Shown here: positions 15,078-23,001 of the stretch, piece after piece
How positions within the stretch are numbered: position 1 is the first letter of the stretch
How the letters are laid out: each line of letters opens with the position of its first letter
Origin: Opitutaceae bacterium
GTDB taxonomy: Bacteria > Verrucomicrobiota > Verrucomicrobiia > Opitutales > Opitutaceae
Length of the DNA stretch: 49,177 nucleotides
NCBI GenBank assembly: GCA_016795545.1
Contig: JAEUGX010000057.1
Coordinates: 1 to 49,177 of the forward strand
Direction: 5' to 3'
Notes under the pieces: generated by a model
Told to the model about the DNA's origin: nothing
Seen by the model: only the letters and a program-made list of their open reading frames with translations
Databases searched by the model: none
Program-made: the position numbers and the translations under genes

Positions 15078-16580
15078 ATGAGTGAGAAAAAGGAACTGCT
15101 CACAACCAATCGCAAGGCGCTGACCATCAACCTTGAGGGCACCTACTATGGCACCATCGCCGAGATCGGCGCGGGCCAGGAAGTTTCACGGATTTTTTTC
15201 CAGGTCGGCGGCGCGTCCGGCTCGATCGCCAAGACCATGTCGGCCTACGACATGACGTTCAGCGACGCCATCTACGGCAAGGCGCCCCGCTACGTGTCGC
15301 GCGAGCGCCTGCTGACCATGCTCGATCATGAATACCGGCTGCTCAAGGAACGGCTGTGGGAGAAGCGCGGCGAGCGCACCCAGTTCTTCGTCTTTGCCGA
15401 CACCGTGGCAGCCAAGAGCTTCAAGGGCGGCAACGACGGCCACGGCTGGCTGGGCATCCGCTTCCAGCACGAGCCCCTGGCCGAGCCGAGCGAGATCATC
15501 ATCCACACCCGGCTGTGGGACAAGGAGAACGTCCAGCAGCAGCAGGCCCTCGGCATCGTGGGCGTCAACCTCATCTACGGAGCCTTCCACTACGCCAACG
15601 ACCCGCGCCAGCTGATCCAGTCCCTGGTCGACAACATCGGCAGCGACCGCATCGAGGTCGACATGCTCCGGGTGACCGGCCCCGCGTTCCAGCATGCCGA
15701 CAACCGCCTGCTTTCGCTGCTGCTGGTCCAGCACGGGCTGACCAACGCGGTGATGTTCGCGCCCAACGGCGACGTGCTCCAGCCTTCCGAGGTGCTCTAC
15801 CGCAAGGCCGTGCTGGTCGAGCGCGGCAGCTTCCGGCCCGTCACGCACGTCAATGTCGACATGCTCAACTGCGCCACCGCGCAGTTCATGCAGGAGCCGA
15901 TGGTCAAGGGGAAGGACATGATCGTGCTCATGGAGATCACGATGAACAACCTGCTCGCTTCCGGCGACCTCGACGCCGAGGACTTCCTCGCCCGCGTCGA
16001 CATGCTCGGGCACATCGGCTTCACGACCCTGATCTCCAACTACTCGGAGTTCTACCGGCTCGTCTCCTATTTCCGCCGCTACACGAAGGAGATGATCGGC
16101 GTGGCCATGGGCATCAACAACCTGCTCGAGATCTTCAACGAGAAATATTACGAGGACCTGGAGGGCGGCATCCTCGAGTCCATGGGCCGCATGTTCCGGC
16201 ACGCGGTGAAGCTTTATATCTACCCCATGAAGCAGGACGCCTACGAGCGCTACCTGGCCGGGGACCAGCCGCCGCCGGCCGGCGCGGCCTCGCACAGCCC
16301 CACCCACGCCTTCTCGTCCGCGGTCATGATCACGGCCCGCAACGTCCAGGTGCCGGAGCGCCTGCGCAACCTCTACGCCCACCTGCTCGAGAACCACAAC
16401 GTCGACTGCATCGTCGGCAGCAATCCCGACTACCTGAACATCTTCTCGCGCGACGTCCTGCAGCGCATCAAGGCCGGCGACGATTCCTGGGCCGCCATGG
16501 TGCCGGCGAAAGTCGCCGAGATCATCCGCCAACGCCGCCTACTCGGCTACGGCGCCCGCGCCCAGGCCGCCACGGCCTGA
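15078..16580 (+). CDS. Conserved-looking cytoplasmic protein of unknown function, 500 residues
   Basis: I do not recognise a characterised family. The protein lacks a signal peptide and membrane segments and looks like a well-folded soluble protein. The N-terminus is LTINLEGTYYGTIAEIGAGQ, then a striking FFQVGGASGSIAKTMSAYDM segment (about 35-55), a KGGNDGHGWLGIRFQ segment near 115-130, and HIGFTTLISNYSEFYRL (about 320). Further on come GINNLLEIFNEKYYEDLEGGIL (about 345-367) and a C-terminal half beginning AVMITARNVQVPERLRNLYAHLLENHNVDCIVGSN. The glycine-rich GGASGSIAKT resembles a nucleotide- or cofactor-binding loop but does not match a Walker A motif. A TATAAA box at 15058-15063 lies just upstream. 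A T-tailed hairpin follows (16594-16620), so the gene is probably monocistronic. Confidence 0.85.
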   Translation: MSEKKELLTTNRKALTINLEGTYYGTIAEIGAGQEVSRIFFQVGGASGSIAKTMSAYDMTFSDAIYGKAPRYVSRERLLTMLDHEYRLLKERLWEKRGERTQFFVFADTVAAKSFKGGNDGHGWLGIRFQHEPLAEPSEIIIHTRLWDKENVQQQQALGIVGVNLIYGAFHYANDPRQLIQSLVDNIGSDRIEVDMLRVTGPAFQHADNRLLSLLLVQHGLTNAVMFAPNGDVLQPSEVLYRKAVLVERGSFRPVTHVNVDMLNCATAQFMQEPMVKGKDMIVLMEITMNNLLASGDLDAEDFLARVDMLGHIGFTTLISNYSEFYRLVSYFRRYTKEMIGVAMGINNLLEIFNEKYYEDLEGGILESMGRMFRHAVKLYIYPMKQDAYERYLAGDQPPPAGAASHSPTHAFSSAVMITARNVQVPERLRNLYAHLLENHNVDCIVGSNPDYLNIFSRDVLQRIKAGDDSWAAMVPAKVAEIIRQRRLLGYGARAQAATA

Positions 16581-16593
16581 ACGCCGCCCGCTG

Positions 16594-16620
16594 CCGGCGC
16601 CCGCCAGCCGGGAATTTTTT
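16594..16620 (+). terminator. Intrinsic terminator after the 500-residue unknown
   Basis: A 5-bp GC stem, CCGGC (16594-16598) with GCCGG (16607-16611), and an 8-base loop are followed within 3 bases by TTTTTT. It begins 14 bases after the stop codon and separates this gene from the DapF homologue. Confidence 0.55.
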
Positions 16621-16663
16621 CCGTGTGTTCCAGGCGCTCCCTGGTTTAAGCATTCCCTTTCGC

Positions 16664-17515
16664 ATGCGCTTCCACAAATACCACGCCCTCGGCAACGACT
16701 ACCTCGTGATGAACCCCGCCGACTACCCCAGCTGGCAGGCCCCCACGCCGGAGCAGATCCGCGTCATCTGCCACCGGAACTTCGGCGCCGGCTCCGACGG
16801 CATCCTGTGGGGCCCGCTGCCGTCGGCCAAGGCCCGCTTCGGCCTGCGCATCTTCAACCCCGACGGCTCCGAGGCCGAGAAGTCCGGCAACGGCCTGCGC
16901 ATCTTCTCCCGCTTCCTCTACGACCAGAAGCTGGCCGGCGACCAGCCGTTCACCATCGAGACCCCCGGCGGCGTGGTGGAGTCCCTCGTCATGCAGCAGG
17001 GGCAGATGATCACCGTCGAGATGGGCCGCGTCACCTTCCTGAGCGACGGCATCCCGGTGGCCGGTCCGCGCCGCGAGGTGCTCAACGAACGTTTCACCCT
17101 CCAGGGCCGCGAATTCACCTTCTGCGCGGCGGGCATCGGCAACCCCCACTGCGTCATCGTCCTGCCGGAAATTTCCGCCGCCCTCGCCCGGCAGTACGGG
17201 CCCGAGATCGAGGTCCACCCGAACTTTCCCAACCGCATCAACGTCCAGTTCCTGAAGGTGCTCGACCGCCAGAACGTCCAGATCGAGATCTGGGAGCGGG
17301 GCGCCGGCTACACCCTGGCCTCGGGCAGCAGCTCCAGCGCCTCCGCCGCCGTCGCCCGGCGCCTCGGTCTCGTTGACCCCAAGCTGACCGTGCACATGCC
17401 CGGCGGCCGCATCGGCATCGAGATCGCCCCCGACTACGCCATCAAGATGACCGGCCCCGTCACCCGCGTCGCCGAAGGCCAGCTGCACGCCGAGCTTTTC
17501 TCCGTCTCCGTCTGA
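16664..17515 (+). CDS. Diaminopimelate epimerase homologue with both catalytic Cys replaced by Ser
   Basis: The 283-residue protein aligns with DapF over its full length: KYHALGNDYLVMN, RNFGAGSDGIL, NPDGSEAEKSGNGLRIFSRF, GIGNPHCVIVLPE, FPNRINVQF and IWERGAGYTLASGSSSSASAAVA. DapF uses two cysteines as acid and base to interconvert LL- and meso-diaminopimelate. Here the codons for both are serine (TCC, residue 74; TCG, residue 220), and the usual ACGTGA loop reads ASGSSSSA. The Asn, His, Glu and Arg residues that bind substrate are kept. The gene looks intact and follows codon use of its neighbours, so it is not a decaying pseudogene. It may be a distinct subfamily with altered chemistry, or a DapF with serine replacing cysteine. 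Whether a canonical dapF exists elsewhere cannot be seen. Confidence 0.85.
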   Translation: MRFHKYHALGNDYLVMNPADYPSWQAPTPEQIRVICHRNFGAGSDGILWGPLPSAKARFGLRIFNPDGSEAEKSGNGLRIFSRFLYDQKLAGDQPFTIETPGGVVESLVMQQGQMITVEMGRVTFLSDGIPVAGPRREVLNERFTLQGREFTFCAAGIGNPHCVIVLPEISAALARQYGPEIEVHPNFPNRINVQFLKVLDRQNVQIEIWERGAGYTLASGSSSSASAAVARRLGLVDPKLTVHMPGGRIGIEIAPDYAIKMTGPVTRVAEGQLHAELFSVSV

Positions 17516-17615
17516 TCCGGGACGGCGCCCGCCTCGCCGGCATCAGGCGGCTGAACGTGGACCGATACGGACTCAGGCCGTCGCAACGCTGATCAAGTCG
17601 GACGGCTGATCCCTT

Positions 17616-17629
17616 CCTGCCCGGGCAGG
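17616..17629. other. 14-bp perfect palindrome between convergent genes
   Basis: CCTGCCCGGGCAGG is fully self-complementary and lies in the 193-base gap between the convergent DapF homologue and the small membrane protein. Nothing else is evident in this gap. A related hairpin with the same GGGCAGGG arm occurs at 26157-26176. It may act in transcript termination. Confidence 0.4.
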
Positions 17630-17708
17630 GCTGCGGGGAGAGAGGGTGAAGGTCTGAAGGTCGAAAAAGCAGCTCTTCGCTCGCAACGGCATGATCCCGG
17701 CTGAGCGC

Positions 17709-18086
17709 TCAACCGGAAACATTGCCGAGCACGATCAGCCCGACCGTCAGCAGGATCGCCAGGGCGTTCACGATCAGGCCCATCACCGGAAAAACCTTCC
17801 GGCGATCCGTCTGCACCAGACCGCCGATCGCCAGCCCGACCCCCAGCAGGTGAATCAGGCACAGGCCGATGATCAGCATCCCGATCACCATCGCCACCGG
17901 CGAATTCTCATCCATGCCCTCCGGGTTTTGCAGGTGGATGAATCCGGCGACGCCGAACGAAACAAACAGCGCCACTCCGGCCACGATGCCGACGATGAAC
18001 GAGGTGATGCCCAGCCCGGAATGCTTGAGGACGCCGGCTTGGACATGTCGCTCCAGCGGCGACGGCGGTGAATCCTGATTTGTCAC
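17709..18086 (-). CDS. Small membrane protein with about three helices (DUF4190-like)
   Basis: From the GTG at 18086 this is a 125-residue protein. A polar N-terminus (TNQDSPPSPLERHVQAG) precedes hydrophobic segments: LGITSFIVGIVAGVALFVSFGVAGF, a second run VAMVIGMLIIGLCLIHLLGVGLAIGGL, and VFPVMGLIVNALAILLTVGLIVL. The central GLAIGGLVQTDRRKVFPVMGLIVNALAI pattern, where a small-residue helix is followed by a charged loop and another helix, is typical of DUF4190-type proteins of unknown function. An ATG at 18143 is also in frame but would add a charged extension overlapping the redoxin terminator. It lies after that terminator and is probably transcribed separately. Confidence 0.7.
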   Translation of the reverse strand: MTNQDSPPSPLERHVQAGVLKHSGLGITSFIVGIVAGVALFVSFGVAGFIHLQNPEGMDENSPVAMVIGMLIIGLCLIHLLGVGLAIGGLVQTDRRKVFPVMGLIVNALAILLTVGLIVLGNVSG

Positions 18087-18141
18087 GCCGCCTGTAAAAG
18101 CAGACTCCCGCTCCCGGCGCAAGCCATCCGCTTGCCCTAGC

Positions 18142-18191
18142 AAAAGGGCGAATCGAGTCGCCGGATCCGGGTCCGGCAGGTCGATTCGCCC
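18142..18191 (-). terminator. Strong intrinsic terminator after the redoxin gene
   Basis: An 11-bp perfect inverted repeat, GGGCGAATCGA (18146-18156) with TCGATTCGCCC (18181-18191), encloses a second GC-rich inverted repeat (GCCGGA/TCCGGC). On the minus strand the stem is followed by TTTTG. It lies 76 bases after the redoxin stop and is the clearest terminator in the window. Confidence 0.8.
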
Positions 18192-18266
18192 TGCCTCGTT
18201 CTTGCCGGCGCCTTCCGCTCCGACCTTCCCTGTCTTAACCCGCAGCAGTCAAGGCATGCCGCCGGC

Positions 18267-18887
18267 CTAGTTCGCGTACTTCACCGAGCAACCATAGGGC
18301 TGGGAGTTGCTCGTCCGCAGCGCACGGCCGGCCTTCAGGTCTTCCAGACCGGAGAGGACATAGTTGGTGGCTTTCGGAATGTCGTCGACACGGCTGGAAC
18401 GGATGCTGTCGATGCCGCCCGCGTAAACCAGCGTGCCGGCGCCATCGATGATGTAAAGATGGGGCGTCGTACGGGCATCGTACAACTTGCCGACCTTCCC
18501 GTCTTGGTCCCTCAGGTAGGCGGCGTAAGCGGCATTATTGCGCTTCTGCCACTCGGCAACCTGGTCGGGGGAATAGTCACCCTGCGCACCAGGATGCGCC
18601 GAATTGATCGTCAACCAGACAACCCCCTCGGCCTTCGCCGCCGCCTGGGTCTTGGGGATGTTGCTGCTCTTGTCATAGTGTTTCACCACAAACGGGCAGT
18701 CGGGATTCACCCATTCAAGCACGACGGTCTTGCCCTTATAGTCGGACAGCCGATGCGCCTTGCCGTTGATGTCGGTCAGCGTGAAGTCGGGCGCGGCCTT
18801 GCCCACCTGCGCGGTGGCGGCCAGCCCGACGCTCAGGGTCGCCGCAAAGGCCAGACCCGCAATCAGGAGTTGGTTGAGGTATTTCAT
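18267..18887 (-). CDS. Secreted thioredoxin-fold redoxin (AhpC/TSA-like)
   Basis: The 206-residue product has a signal peptide (about 1-26, LLIAGLAFAATLSVGLAATA) and a thioredoxin-fold redoxin domain opening GKAAPDFTLTDINGKAHRLSDYKGKTVVLEW. The reactive region is VNPDCPFVVKHY, a single cysteine in place of CXXC. The helix after it (NIPKTQAAAKAEGVVWLTINS), the cis-Pro strand (ARTTPHLYIID) and a C-terminal PYGCSVKY with a second Cys complete it. The C-terminal Cys could act as resolving residue, as in two-Cys peroxiredoxin-like proteins. It probably acts in the periplasm as a thiol reductase or peroxidase. It reads away from the TPR/exosortase genes, with a 141-base gap for two promoters. Confidence 0.85.
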   Translation of the reverse strand: MKYLNQLLIAGLAFAATLSVGLAATAQVGKAAPDFTLTDINGKAHRLSDYKGKTVVLEWVNPDCPFVVKHYDKSSNIPKTQAAAKAEGVVWLTINSAHPGAQGDYSPDQVAEWQKRNNAAYAAYLRDQDGKVGKLYDARTTPHLYIIDGAGTLVYAGGIDSIRSSRVDDIPKATNYVLSGLEDLKAGRALRTSNSQPYGCSVKYAN

Positions 18888-19028
18888 GTGGAAACGAGCC
18901 GGAAGCTACTCACCTTTCGACCTCCGTCAAAGGCAGATGACGTCGGCGGCCCGGATTTGTGCGGGGTCGCCGGCTCGGGCACGCACAATGTGCTTTGCGC
19001 CGCGCTCCGCGCCCCCTAGCTTCGGCGC

Positions 19029-20516
19029 GTGACCGGCTGGATCGGAGACTTTTTTCGTTTTTGGTGGGCGTTGCTCTATTGGAACCTGCGCAAGACCTGG
19101 TTCCACCTCCGCGGCGCGGAACGCGACACCTGCCCCTGCCAGAATTTCAGCGATTCCGGACATGCCTTCGACTCCCGCTGTGAGGCCGTCGTGCACTGGC
19201 ACAAGCCCGCCCGGTTCCGGCGCGTCTGTCCGCTGCTGACGGAAACCCCCGAGGGCTGGCGTTGCTCGGTGGACGCGGAGCGGGTCCGGCCTTTCTGGGG
19301 CCGCGCCGGGCTCTACTTTGCCGGCACCGTCCTGGCACTCTACCTCGTCGGCACGGCGGGCGCCTTCGTGGTCCTGCGCGCGGCCGGCTACGAGTCCAGC
19401 TACCTGTCCGTGCTCTGGCCGCCACGCTGGAAGGAATTCCGCCACGCCCAGGAGCAGCTTTACGCCACCCGCGCCCAGAAGGCCCTCGAAACCGGCAACT
19501 ACCAGGAGGCCATCCTCTCGCTCGAAATCGTCTGCCGGCTCAACCCCCGCAATTATGCCGCCGGCCTCGCCCTGGCCGGCCTCGCCCAGGTGTCCGCCCA
19601 GGCGAATGTCGCCGATCACATCTACGAGCGCCTGATGCGCGATGTCCCCGAAAATCGCCTGCAGACCGCCCAGATCTGGTTCCGCCATCTCCTGGCCCGC
19701 GCCGCCTATGACCGCATCAAGCCCCTGGCCGCGGTCATGCTGCAGGAAGACCCGGCGCAACGGGCGGCATGGCTCAACGGCTTGCTGTTCTCGGCCCGCC
19801 AAACCAAGGACGCCGCCTTTCTCGGCGCCGTCCTGCAGGGCAGCCCCCACTTGCCCGACTGGTGCTCCGAACTGATCGGCATCGAGCAGCTCCTGCTCCA
19901 GGGTCACCTGGAGCGCGCCCTCCCCCGGCTGGCGCGCGTGCACGCCCGGTCGGAGTCGCCTTACCTTCCGTACTACCAGATCGACCGCCTCATTCGGCAC
20001 GACCGCGCCGACCGGGCCAACGAGCTGCTGGAGCGTTATGGCTCCCGCGTGGCTCCCGACGAGGCTGTCTTCCTGCGCCTGCGTATCTTTCATGCCAAGG
20101 GCTGGACCGCCCTTCTCGATCCGGAATTCGAGAACCTGCGGCAGTTTCCTCTCACCCCGCGCCTCACCGCGCAGACGTCGGCCTACCTGATCAGCCACCC
20201 CGATCCGTCCCGCGCGCGGGCCTTCCTTGATCGTTTCGTACAGCACGGCCCGGGGCTGAACGCCGACTCCGTGCCCTACCACCAGGCCGCCTACCTGGTG
20301 GCGACGCTCTCCGGCCACCCGGAACGGGCCGAGGCCATCGCGGCGGGCATCATGAAGTTCACGGCATCCGACGCCCGCGGACTGCGCGGCCTGACCGAGC
20401 TCCTGAAGCTCAAGGGCTCCGATCCTCGCCTGCCGCGCATCCTGCCGCTGGTCCCGCTGCCGACCGAGGTCGTCTACGCCATCCTCGAGCGGCCGCCGCC
20501 GGCCGCCGCCAGATGA
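19029..20516 (+). CDS. Membrane-anchored Cys-rich/TPR protein associated with exosortase
   Basis: This 495-residue protein starts at a GTG. The N-terminus is aromatic and basic (FFRFWWALLYWNLRKTWFHLR). A compact cysteine-rich segment follows (Cys35, 37, 51, 67, 79; CPC-x13-C-x15-C-x11-C), which could bind a metal. One membrane helix lies at about 93-118 (LYFAGTVLALYLVGTAGAFVVL). The remainder is helical, with TPR-like repeats (ALETGNYQEAILSLEIVCRLNPRNYAAGLALAGLA). By the positive-inside rule the Cys-rich part would be cytoplasmic and the TPR part periplasmic. The stop overlaps the exosortase start (ATGA), so the two are coupled and may work as a unit. I know no characterised function for this architecture. 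Confidence 0.8.
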   Translation: MTGWIGDFFRFWWALLYWNLRKTWFHLRGAERDTCPCQNFSDSGHAFDSRCEAVVHWHKPARFRRVCPLLTETPEGWRCSVDAERVRPFWGRAGLYFAGTVLALYLVGTAGAFVVLRAAGYESSYLSVLWPPRWKEFRHAQEQLYATRAQKALETGNYQEAILSLEIVCRLNPRNYAAGLALAGLAQVSAQANVADHIYERLMRDVPENRLQTAQIWFRHLLARAAYDRIKPLAAVMLQEDPAQRAAWLNGLLFSARQTKDAAFLGAVLQGSPHLPDWCSELIGIEQLLLQGHLERALPRLARVHARSESPYLPYYQIDRLIRHDRADRANELLERYGSRVAPDEAVFLRLRIFHAKGWTALLDPEFENLRQFPLTPRLTAQTSAYLISHPDPSRARAFLDRFVQHGPGLNADSVPYHQAAYLVATLSGHPERAEAIAAGIMKFTASDARGLRGLTELLKLKGSDPRLPRILPLVPLPTEVVYAILERPPPAAAR

Positions 20517-22132
20517 TTTTTTCCGACGCTTCCCGCGCCCTGCCGCCCGCGACGGGACGCCTGCCCGGGCCGGTCCTCCGGCTGCTGGCGGCGCTCGGGA
20601 CGCTGGTCGCGGGCTACTGCGTTCTCCTCTGGGGCGAATGGCGCGCCAATCCCGACCTTTCCCACGGCTTCTTCGCGCCGGTCATCTTCCTGCTGCTCCT
20701 GCGGGAGAGCCGGCGGCAGGGCACGCGGCGCTGGCTGGCCCCCGGCCCCGCGCCGGCCGCCGCGGCCCTGCTTGCGCTGCTCGCCGGCGTCGGGCTGTTC
20801 GGTCTGGCGGGAATCTTCGCCGCGTCCCTCGGCTGGACCCATGCCGTCGTCTGCGTGCTGCTGGCCGGCACCCTGGGCGGGTTTCTTTTTTCCGGGCTCC
20901 TGGTCCTGGCTGACGAACGTGTCCGCGTCCTGCCGTTCAACTGGGTCAGCCTGACCGCGATCTTCCTCTGGCTGCTGGTGGCCCCGCTGCCCGACGGCAC
21001 CTACGCCCGGGTCACCCTCAGCCTCCAAGGCTGGGTCACCGGCGGAGTGCTGGAGACCCTGCATTTCCTCGGCATCCCCGCCCGCCAGCACGGCAACATC
21101 ATCGAGCTGGCTTCCACCAGCGTCGGCGTCGAGGAAGCCTGCAGCGGCATCCGCAGCCTGATTTCCTGCCTCTACGCCGGCTGCTTCTTTGCCGCCTGGC
21201 AGGTCCGCCGCCCCGCCGGCCGCGCCGTGCTCATCGTGGCCGCCCCGCTCCTAGCCCTGGGCATGAACTTCCTGCGTTCCCTCACGCTCACGCTGCTGGC
21301 CAACCGCGGGACGGACATCATGGGATTCTGGCACGATGCCACCGGGTTCGCCATCCTGGGTGTGACCGCCCTCCTGCTGGCCGGCCTCGCCATTCTCCTG
21401 GAATCCAGGCCCGCCACCCTTCCCGTCGCGGCGGCATCCGCGGCCGCCGTCGAACAGTCGCCGCCGGCCCTCCGGTTTTTCTGGGCCGGCAGCGTGGCTT
21501 TCGCCGGCCTGGCCGCCTTCTACGCGTTCAGCCTACGCCCGGCAGCCGACGCCGGCCGGCCGACACCGGACTTGGCCGCCATGCTGCCGGCGGCTCCCGC
21601 GGGCTGGGAGGTCCGCACGCCGGCTGATCTCTACCAGTTCGCGGATATCCTGCAGACTTCCCACCTGATGGAACGCACCTACCTGCGGCGGGCCGCCGAC
21701 GGCGGGCTGCTGCAGTTCACCGTCTACGTCGCCTACTGGCCCCCCGGACGGGCCTCCGTCAGCCGCGTGGCTTCCCACACCCCGGACGCCTGCTGGCCCG
21801 GCTCAGGCTGGACGGCTCAGCCTACGCCCGTCCCGACCGAGGCCCCCGCCCTCGCCGGGCTGAAGATCGCGCCGGGGGAACATCGGCTGTTCATCAACGG
21901 GGCGGGATTCCCCCAGCATGTCTGGTTCTGGCACGTGCACGACGGCCGCGTGATCACCTACCGCGACCCCTACTCGATCCCCGCGCTCTTCCAAATCGCC
22001 CTGCAGTATGGCTTCCGGCGCCAGGGCGACCAGTTCTTCGTCCGCGTGTCCAGCAACCGCCCCTGGCCCGAACTGGCCGACGAGCCCCTGGTCCGGGAAA
22101 TCTTCGTGAATCTCAGCCGCATCGGACTGTGA
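20513..22132 (+). CDS. Exosortase fused to a C-terminal EpsI domain
   Basis: Exosortases are inner-membrane cysteine proteases that cleave PEP-CTERM-like sorting signals and are linked to exopolysaccharide production. The 539-residue protein has about eight to nine helices in its first 310 residues. The catalytic residues are clear: Cys210 in VEEACSGIRSL, Arg255 in NFLRSL and His274 in WHDATGF. After a helix at about 318-338 comes an EpsI-like (DUF3485) soluble domain (about 350-539) with GWEVRTPADLYQFAD, YVAYWPPGRASVSRVASHTPDACWPGSGW and an INGAGFPQHVWFWH strand. The subtype cannot be named with certainty. The start overlaps the stop of the TPR gene, and a 30-codon micro-ORF begins one base after the stop. 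No protein with a PEP-CTERM-like tail is encoded in the window. Confidence 0.92.
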   Translation: MIFSDASRALPPATGRLPGPVLRLLAALGTLVAGYCVLLWGEWRANPDLSHGFFAPVIFLLLLRESRRQGTRRWLAPGPAPAAAALLALLAGVGLFGLAGIFAASLGWTHAVVCVLLAGTLGGFLFSGLLVLADERVRVLPFNWVSLTAIFLWLLVAPLPDGTYARVTLSLQGWVTGGVLETLHFLGIPARQHGNIIELASTSVGVEEACSGIRSLISCLYAGCFFAAWQVRRPAGRAVLIVAAPLLALGMNFLRSLTLTLLANRGTDIMGFWHDATGFAILGVTALLLAGLAILLESRPATLPVAAASAAAVEQSPPALRFFWAGSVAFAGLAAFYAFSLRPAADAGRPTPDLAAMLPAAPAGWEVRTPADLYQFADILQTSHLMERTYLRRAADGGLLQFTVYVAYWPPGRASVSRVASHTPDACWPGSGWTAQPTPVPTEAPALAGLKIAPGEHRLFINGAGFPQHVWFWHVHDGRVITYRDPYSIPALFQIALQYGFRRQGDQFFVRVSSNRPWPELADEPLVREIFVNLSRIGL

Positions 22133-22133
22133 C

Positions 22134-22226
22134 ATGCCCCTGCCCGTGACCCAGAGCGAACGCACCACCCTCGCCGTCGTCGCCGGCCTGTTCGTCCTCG
22201 GCCTGCTCGGGCTCTGGCTCCTCTGA
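22134..22226 (+). CDS. Putative 30-residue single-pass membrane peptide
   Basis: This small frame starts at an ATG one base after the exosortase stop. The first 12 residues are polar (MPLPVTQSERTT); about 18 residues of unbroken hydrophobic sequence rich in Leu, Val and Gly follow (LAVVAGLFVLGLLGLWLL) and end at a TGA. The position, the amphiphilic layout and the start spacing fit translation coupled to the exosortase. It is short enough to arise by chance in GC-rich DNA, so it is a candidate only. It could be a small subunit or regulator of the exosortase module. Confidence 0.45.
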   Translation: MPLPVTQSERTTLAVVAGLFVLGLLGLWLL

Positions 22227-22407
22227 AAGCCGGCCCCCTGCCCGCCGACTCCGCGCCAAACGTTGTTGCCAAGCGCCGCAGGATGGAAAACCGTAGGCAT
22301 CCTCGGCTCCTTTCCGCGCGTATAACCATGCAATGCTCTTGGCCACCGCCCGTCCGCCTTTCGTCCTCGGCGTCGCCCCGCGCCGCACGCCAGGCCCGCG
22401 CACGCGC

Positions 22408-23001
22408 ATGACCGGTCCAGCCGTAAATTCGAATCCGGGAGACGACCGCGACCGCGAGTTTGCCGCGTTGATGGCGGGCATGGCGCGCGGGGACAAGGGA
22501 TCCCTGGCCCGCCTCTACGACCTGCTGGCCAAGCCCCTCTACGGGCTGGCCCTGCGGATCGTGAACGACCCGGCGGAGGCGCAGGACGTCGTCCAGGACG
22601 TCTTCCTGCAGCTCTGGCAGAAGGCGTCCGCCTTCGACACCGCCCGCGGCTCGGTTTTCTCCTGGGCCGCCACGCTCGCCCGCAACCGCTCCATCGACCG
22701 GGTGCGGATGCGCCGGCGGCGTGCCGAGCTGCTGGCCGGCGCGGCGCCCGAACTGCAGCCGGCTTCGGCCGGCACCGACGATTCGGCCGGCTCCCTCTGG
22801 CTCCGGGAGAAGGCCGCGGCCGTCCGCCAGGCCCTCACGCGGCTGGCGCCGGACCAGCAGGCGGCGATCGAACTCGCCTTCTTCGGCGGGCTCACCCAGC
22901 AGGAGATCGCCGCCAAGCTCAACGAACCCCTGGGCACCGTCAAGGCCCGCATCCGCCGCGGCCTCCTCCGGCTGCGCGAATCCCTTCCCGACCGCCTATG
23001 A
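22408..23001 (+). CDS. ECF RNA polymerase sigma factor (SigK-like)
   Basis: This 197-residue sigma-70 family ECF factor has region 2 at about 25-95 (LARLYDLLAKPLYGLALRIVNDPAEAQDVVQDVFLQLWQ) with the promoter-melting stretch FSWAATLARNRSIDRVRMRRRR. Region 4 lies at about 140-192 (LTRLAPDQQAAIELAFFGGLTQQEIAAKLNEPLGTVKARIRRGLLRLRE), including the helix-turn-helix. I chose the ATG at 22408, which gives the normal N-terminus; an ATG at 22333 adds 25 Pro/Arg-rich residues of unlikely coding character. The stop overlaps the anti-sigma start (ATGA). Target genes are unknown; the nearby exosortase genes are one possibility, by position only. Confidence 0.92.
   Translation: MTGPAVNSNPGDDRDREFAALMAGMARGDKGSLARLYDLLAKPLYGLALRIVNDPAEAQDVVQDVFLQLWQKASAFDTARGSVFSWAATLARNRSIDRVRMRRRRAELLAGAAPELQPASAGTDDSAGSLWLREKAAAVRQALTRLAPDQQAAIELAFFGGLTQQEIAAKLNEPLGTVKARIRRGLLRLRESLPDRL

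Noticed and set aside
22333..22407. A longer N-terminus for the ECF sigma factor.
   Set aside because: It adds Pro/Arg-rich residues with no family match, whereas 22408 gives a normal N-terminus.
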